A DNA stretch of 64,000 bases, taken from positions 372,001 to 436,000 of the forward strand of contig CBDAUS010000001.1 in the NCBI GenBank assembly GCA_965200255.1, read 5' to 3'. Each line of letters begins with the position of its first letter. Positions within the stretch are counted from its first letter, which is position 1. This stretch comes from Bin94 sp965200255. Its GTDB lineage: Bacteria > Gemmatimonadota > Gemmatimonadetes > Longimicrobiales > Gaopeijiaceae. The position numbers and the translations under genes were made by a program. Shown one piece after another: positions 60,868 to 64,000 of the stretch. The notes under the pieces were generated by a model. That model had not been told where the DNA came from. It saw nothing but the letters and a program-made list of their open reading frames with translations, and did not search any database.

Positions 60868-63501
60868 CTACCCTCCGACCAACGCGTTGAACAGCAGCTT
60901 GAACGTGCCGTGCGTCTGCGCGCGGTGTTGGGCGCGGAAGCCGATCATGACGATCACGCCGTCGCCGTGATCGACCGAAACCATGGCCGCCTTGTTGGCG
61001 ATCGCGTCTTCGCCCAGCAACCAACCACTCTGCAGAATGTCGCGGTCGATGTACGTCACGACGCGCTTTACGTCGGCGCTGCGCGCGCCCGGCACGGTTT
61101 CGTACACCTGCCCGCCCGCGAGATAGGCGACCAGCGCATCTTCGGGCATGCCGTACGCGTAGCGACTCGACGTGTCGACGTCGACCTTGAGCGTTGAGCC
61201 GGGCGCCCAGAACTCGTTGCCCCACATGTTGGCCACGGCGTTGCGCACGGGCACGTCGAATTCGTCGAGCACGAGGTCGCCGGCTTGGGCGAACGTGACC
61301 AACGTGCCGCCGTTGCGCACGAAGTCTTCCAGCGCCTGCGTGCCGGCCTCGCCGAAGCCGCTGCGGTATTCGGGTGGCGTGCCGGCGGGATCGGGGCCGC
61401 GCCCTCCCTGCGGCGAGCCGGTGGGCCCCAGCATCATTTCCTTCGAGTCGGCAGGTAGGACGATTACGTCCCAGCGCTCGTGCAGGTCGCCGACCGTGAT
61501 GTCGTCGTCGAACAGGCTCGCATACTCGAAATTGAAGTCTTCCAGCAACAACCGGGTCCAGCCTTCGTCCATGTTGCCGCCGTAGAAGCGCTGGTACATG
61601 CCGATGCGCTGCTGCGCGAGGGGGGTGCTGAGCGCGGTCGGGTCGCCGTCGAGCGCGGCGAAGTCGACCCCGGTGGCCGTGGCCGCGTCGGCGAGAGCGC
61701 TCGGGTCGGCGCCCGCTTCGACCACGAAGTCGCCGCGCTGCGCGCCCGCGCCGTCTTCCGTGACGCGGCGCATGGAGACGCCAGCCGCGAAGAGGTGGTT
61801 GACGGCCCTGAACGCGTCGTTGAGCATGCCATCGATTCGATGGCCATGCGGTGCGTTGGACGCGACCTCTCCCGCAGGCGACATGGTATCGGGCACCACC
61901 GTGAGCGGGGCCTGCACCGCCGTGCGGACCGGGTCCACTCTCACTCCCATAAACTCCGCGATCACGTCGGCGGACATGTCGTAGGGGCGGATCGGGTCGC
62001 CGGAAGCGGTGCGCGTGTAGCTGTTGTCGGGGTAGAACGTGCGACCCAGCAGCCAGCGGATGACCCCTCGCTTGGGCTGCGCCATCGACACCACGTAGCT
62101 GCCCTCGCCGTAGACCTTGCCTTCGTGCGCGAACTCGGACGGCGCGCGCTCGACCGTAATGCCTTGCAGGAGAAGCTTGTTGACCATTTTGGTCATGGTA
62201 AGGGGGTCGTGCTGGGCCGCGGGAACGACGTACGCCTTGACCTCGCCCTCGGCGCCCCGCTTGGTCTGACGGTTCGCCTTGTTGTAGGCGTTCGTGAGCA
62301 CCGTGTGACGGTTCTTGGCGGCGATTTCGAGCGGCGAGAAGGTCGCCACGATCTGACGATCGACGATGTCGCGCACGCGCCACCACCCGCCCGGCCACGG
62401 ATTGGGAAAGGTGGTCTGCGCCTCGTATTCGGGCAACTGGCGCGACCCGCGAAGCTGATCGGGATGCACGTAGAGCGGCGTGGCGAAACGTGCGCTGGCC
62501 GACTCGGTGAGCATGCCCGCGATGTTGTGGAACGGGGTGATCCAGTGGAACCCGAAATGGCCCCAACCCGAATAGATGGCTGCGTTTACGGTGCCTTGGA
62601 AGCCTGCCTCTTCCATGCGGTAGGCCATGTGCGCGCCGTACCAGGACATCTCGCGCCAGACCAGCGGATCACCCTCGGGACGAATGGGCTCGGCGTACGG
62701 CGGAAGGTAGATGCGCGCCGTGTAGGCTCCCATCTGGTGATGGTCGATGTACGCCTGCGGGATCCACTCGCGGAACATGATTTCGGCCCCGTAGCGCGAC
62801 TCGATCGTGTTCTGCATGAAGGCGTCGCGGTTGTTGTCGTGCCCGATGTAGGGGTGATACAGGCCGGGCTGAATCGCGCCCTCGTACTCGGTGCCCACCC
62901 AGCGATCGTACCACTCGTTGACGATGTCCACGCCTTCGGGATTGAAGGCCGGGATGAGGATCGAGACCGTGTTGTCGAGGATTTCCAGCATCTCGGCATC
63001 GTTGCGGGTGGCGAACAGGTAGGTGATCTCGGCCGCCGCCTGGCTCGCCGCAACCTCGTTGGAATGCAGGGCGTAGGACTGCACGAACACGACCTTGCCG
63101 TTTGCGATGGCGTCGTCGATTTCGGCCTGGGCGTGGCCGCGCGGGTCTTGCAGCACGGCGTTCATGCGCTTGAGATCGTCGAGCCTCGCGAGGTTGTCGG
63201 GCGAGGATATGTAAAGGGCGAGGAACGGGGCGCCGAGGGTCGATGGACCCATGTGGTCGATGAGGACGCGATCGCTGGCCGCACCGATGAGCTCGTAGTA
63301 CTCGACGAGCTTGGCCCAGCGGGCGAGCTTGCGGTCGGCACCCATCTGGTGACCGAAAAAGGTCTCGGGAGATGGGATGGACGCCGTGGGCTGGGCGGTA
63401 AGGGGTTGGGGGGTAAGCGCGATGCCGACGAGCAGCGTCGCCGCGAGGATGAGGGTGGGGAGGAGGGCGGTGGCCGTGACGCGGGGGGCGGGGTCTCGCA
63501 T
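60868..63501 (-). CDS. Exported M14-family zinc carboxypeptidase-like protein
   Basis: An 877-residue protein: signal peptide (about 10-37, LLPTLILAATLLVGIAL), then an M14 peptidase domain with His146 and Glu149 in SYALHSNEVAAS and a third ligand in AYIDHHQMG, and a catalytic-type downstream part, followed by a long C-terminal region with a GATase-like or carbohydrate-binding-like fold (AGGQVYETVPG). Such long M14 proteins are common in this phylum and probably act on peptides or cell-wall pieces outside the cell. The open frame runs to 63948 but the ATG at 63501 starts the signal peptide. It is divergent from the serine hydrolase at the window end. Confidence 0.9.
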   Translation of the reverse strand: MRDPAPRVTATALLPTLILAATLLVGIALTPQPLTAQPTASIPSPETFFGHQMGADRKLARWAKLVEYYELIGAASDRVLIDHMGPSTLGAPFLALYISSPDNLARLDDLKRMNAVLQDPRGHAQAEIDDAIANGKVVFVQSYALHSNEVAASQAAAEITYLFATRNDAEMLEILDNTVSILIPAFNPEGVDIVNEWYDRWVGTEYEGAIQPGLYHPYIGHDNNRDAFMQNTIESRYGAEIMFREWIPQAYIDHHQMGAYTARIYLPPYAEPIRPEGDPLVWREMSWYGAHMAYRMEEAGFQGTVNAAIYSGWGHFGFHWITPFHNIAGMLTESASARFATPLYVHPDQLRGSRQLPEYEAQTTFPNPWPGGWWRVRDIVDRQIVATFSPLEIAAKNRHTVLTNAYNKANRQTKRGAEGEVKAYVVPAAQHDPLTMTKMVNKLLLQGITVERAPSEFAHEGKVYGEGSYVVSMAQPKRGVIRWLLGRTFYPDNSYTRTASGDPIRPYDMSADVIAEFMGVRVDPVRTAVQAPLTVVPDTMSPAGEVASNAPHGHRIDGMLNDAFRAVNHLFAAGVSMRRVTEDGAGAQRGDFVVEAGADPSALADAATATGVDFAALDGDPTALSTPLAQQRIGMYQRFYGGNMDEGWTRLLLEDFNFEYASLFDDDITVGDLHERWDVIVLPADSKEMMLGPTGSPQGGRGPDPAGTPPEYRSGFGEAGTQALEDFVRNGGTLVTFAQAGDLVLDEFDVPVRNAVANMWGNEFWAPGSTLKVDVDTSSRYAYGMPEDALVAYLAGGQVYETVPGARSADVKRVVTYIDRDILQSGWLLGEDAIANKAAMVSVDHGDGVIVMIGFRAQHRAQTHGTFKLLFNALVGG

Positions 63502-63515
63502 GTGTGTGGTCCGGG

Positions 63516-63543
63516 TTGCTGGGGCGTGTGATGGGGCTATGAT
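63516..63543 (+). promoter_or_regulatory. Candidate sigma-70 promoter for the serine hydrolase at 63595
   Basis: TTGCTG at 63516-63521 and TATGAT at 63538-63543 with a 16-bp spacer, about 50 bases before the start codon. The -10 matches five of six consensus bases. Confidence 0.4.
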
Positions 63544-63594
63544 AAAGTAGATACTCGGCACCGCGGACGCTTGACGATCCTGAGGAGACCTGCC

Positions 63595-64000
63595 ATGAAC
63601 ATGCGCCGAATGCGACAACGACTCGCCATCTGGGCGGCGTTGGTCATGCCATGGCTCGTCGCCTGCGCCCCCGCCGACGCGCCCCAGTCTTCGGAGCTGG
63701 CTGACGCCCAAGAATCCGAAGCCCACGTCGCCGGACACAGGCTGGGCATGGTCGCCCACCACCTGTGCGCGGGCATGTACGTCGTAGGGCGCGACTACGA
63801 GCGCACGCCGGACCGCGTGGTTCTCGAAGACATCCAGCCGTTCCCACTCTTTCAGTGGCAAGACGACTACGAATACGAGGTAGACGCGGCGACCCGTACC
63901 GCCTCGGTGTTGGGGCCGGACGGAGTGCGACGGTCGGCGCGGTACCATGGCGATCAGGGGTGCACGATCCTGCCGGAACCATCGGGAGACATTCAGTTCG
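63595..64000 (+). CDS. Serine hydrolase lipoprotein, N-terminal part (runs off window)
   Basis: The first 135 residues of an exported protein: signal ending in lipobox LVAC (Cys near 24), then a segment with CAGMYVVGRDYERTPDRVV, a VDAATRTASVLGPDG strand and a RYHGDQGCTILP segment. This is the N-terminal extension typical of one branch of class C beta-lactamase-like hydrolases (6-aminohexanoate-dimer-hydrolase-like), whose catalytic SxxK part would lie beyond the window. A GAGGAGA precedes the ATG at 63595 by about seven bases. Family assignment is from this extension only. Confidence 0.7.
   Translation, partial: MNMRRMRQRLAIWAALVMPWLVACAPADAPQSSELADAQESEAHVAGHRLGMVAHHLCAGMYVVGRDYERTPDRVVLEDIQPFPLFQWQDDYEYEVDAATRTASVLGPDGVRRSARYHGDQGCTILPEPSGDIQF

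Noticed and set aside
61480..63531. A 683-residue plus-strand open frame over the M14 peptidase
   Set aside because: Shadow frame; no recognisable domain, and the minus-strand frame carries a signal peptide and zinc site.

Overview
The window is about 64 kb of GC-rich chromosome, most likely from a Gemmatimonadota-type bacterium. This is inferred from gene content only: many lipoprotein serine hydrolases, S9, M14 and M16 peptidases, six-bladed beta-propeller lipoproteins, a small zinc-finger anti-sigma factor beside an ECF sigma factor, and the housekeeping order ffh-rpsP-rimM-trmD-rplS-rnhB. No rRNA is present to confirm it. Gene density is high. Adjacent genes very often overlap by four bases (ATGA, GTGA or TTGA), which fixes many start codons.

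Layout. 1-6970 (minus): a coupled run holA-copA-mutS, then a TonB-like lipoprotein and a partial ddl. 7095-12034: an ECF sigma/anti-sigma pair is separated from a PDZ protein and a propeller lipoprotein by an IS21-family element whose istB is frameshifted. 12182-15414: Nudix hydrolase and an M16 catalytic/non-catalytic peptidase pair. 15521-23812: aminotransferase, SRAP protein, an AstE-like deacylase coupled to a GCS2-CBS fusion, serine hydrolase, nitroreductase, a periplasmic unknown and an amino-acid dehydrogenase. 23982-30249: terC, tRNA-Arg(CCG), RNase P RNA, histidine phosphatase, aquaporin, TPR protein, a rhodanese/persulfide-dioxygenase-like pair, an LTxxQ periplasmic protein and tRNA-Lys(CTT). 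30261-42162: manA, two S9 peptidases, a TolB-propeller/CehA-type PHP lipoprotein, a small lipoprotein with a decayed duplicate, and an APC permease fused to Usp domains. 42365-44135: decayed propeller and HEAT-like genes. 44155-49725: a four-gene secreted hydrolase operon including a class A beta-lactamase-like protein. 49774-63501 (minus): tRNA-Lys(TTT), rnhB, rplS, an Rpn/YhgA-like gene, DUF2461, a TrmD-AlkD fusion, rimM, rpsP, ffh, a small membrane protein, purA, a DapA-family aldolase, trpS and an M14 peptidase. A partial serine hydrolase starts at 63595 on the plus strand.

How it works together. The accessory content points to a heterotroph living on peptides: secreted S9, M14 and M16 peptidases, an amino-acid permease directly behind an S9 peptidase, and catabolic enzymes (amino-acid dehydrogenase, aminotransferase). 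The most unusual items are the single-ORF fusion of TrmD (tRNA m1G37 methyltransferase) with an AlkD-like DNA-alkylation-repair domain, the GCS2-CBS/AstE pair, a class A beta-lactamase-like protein apparently lacking the omega-loop glutamate, and the Rpn-like gene whose conserved coding frame runs upstream of any usable start codon.
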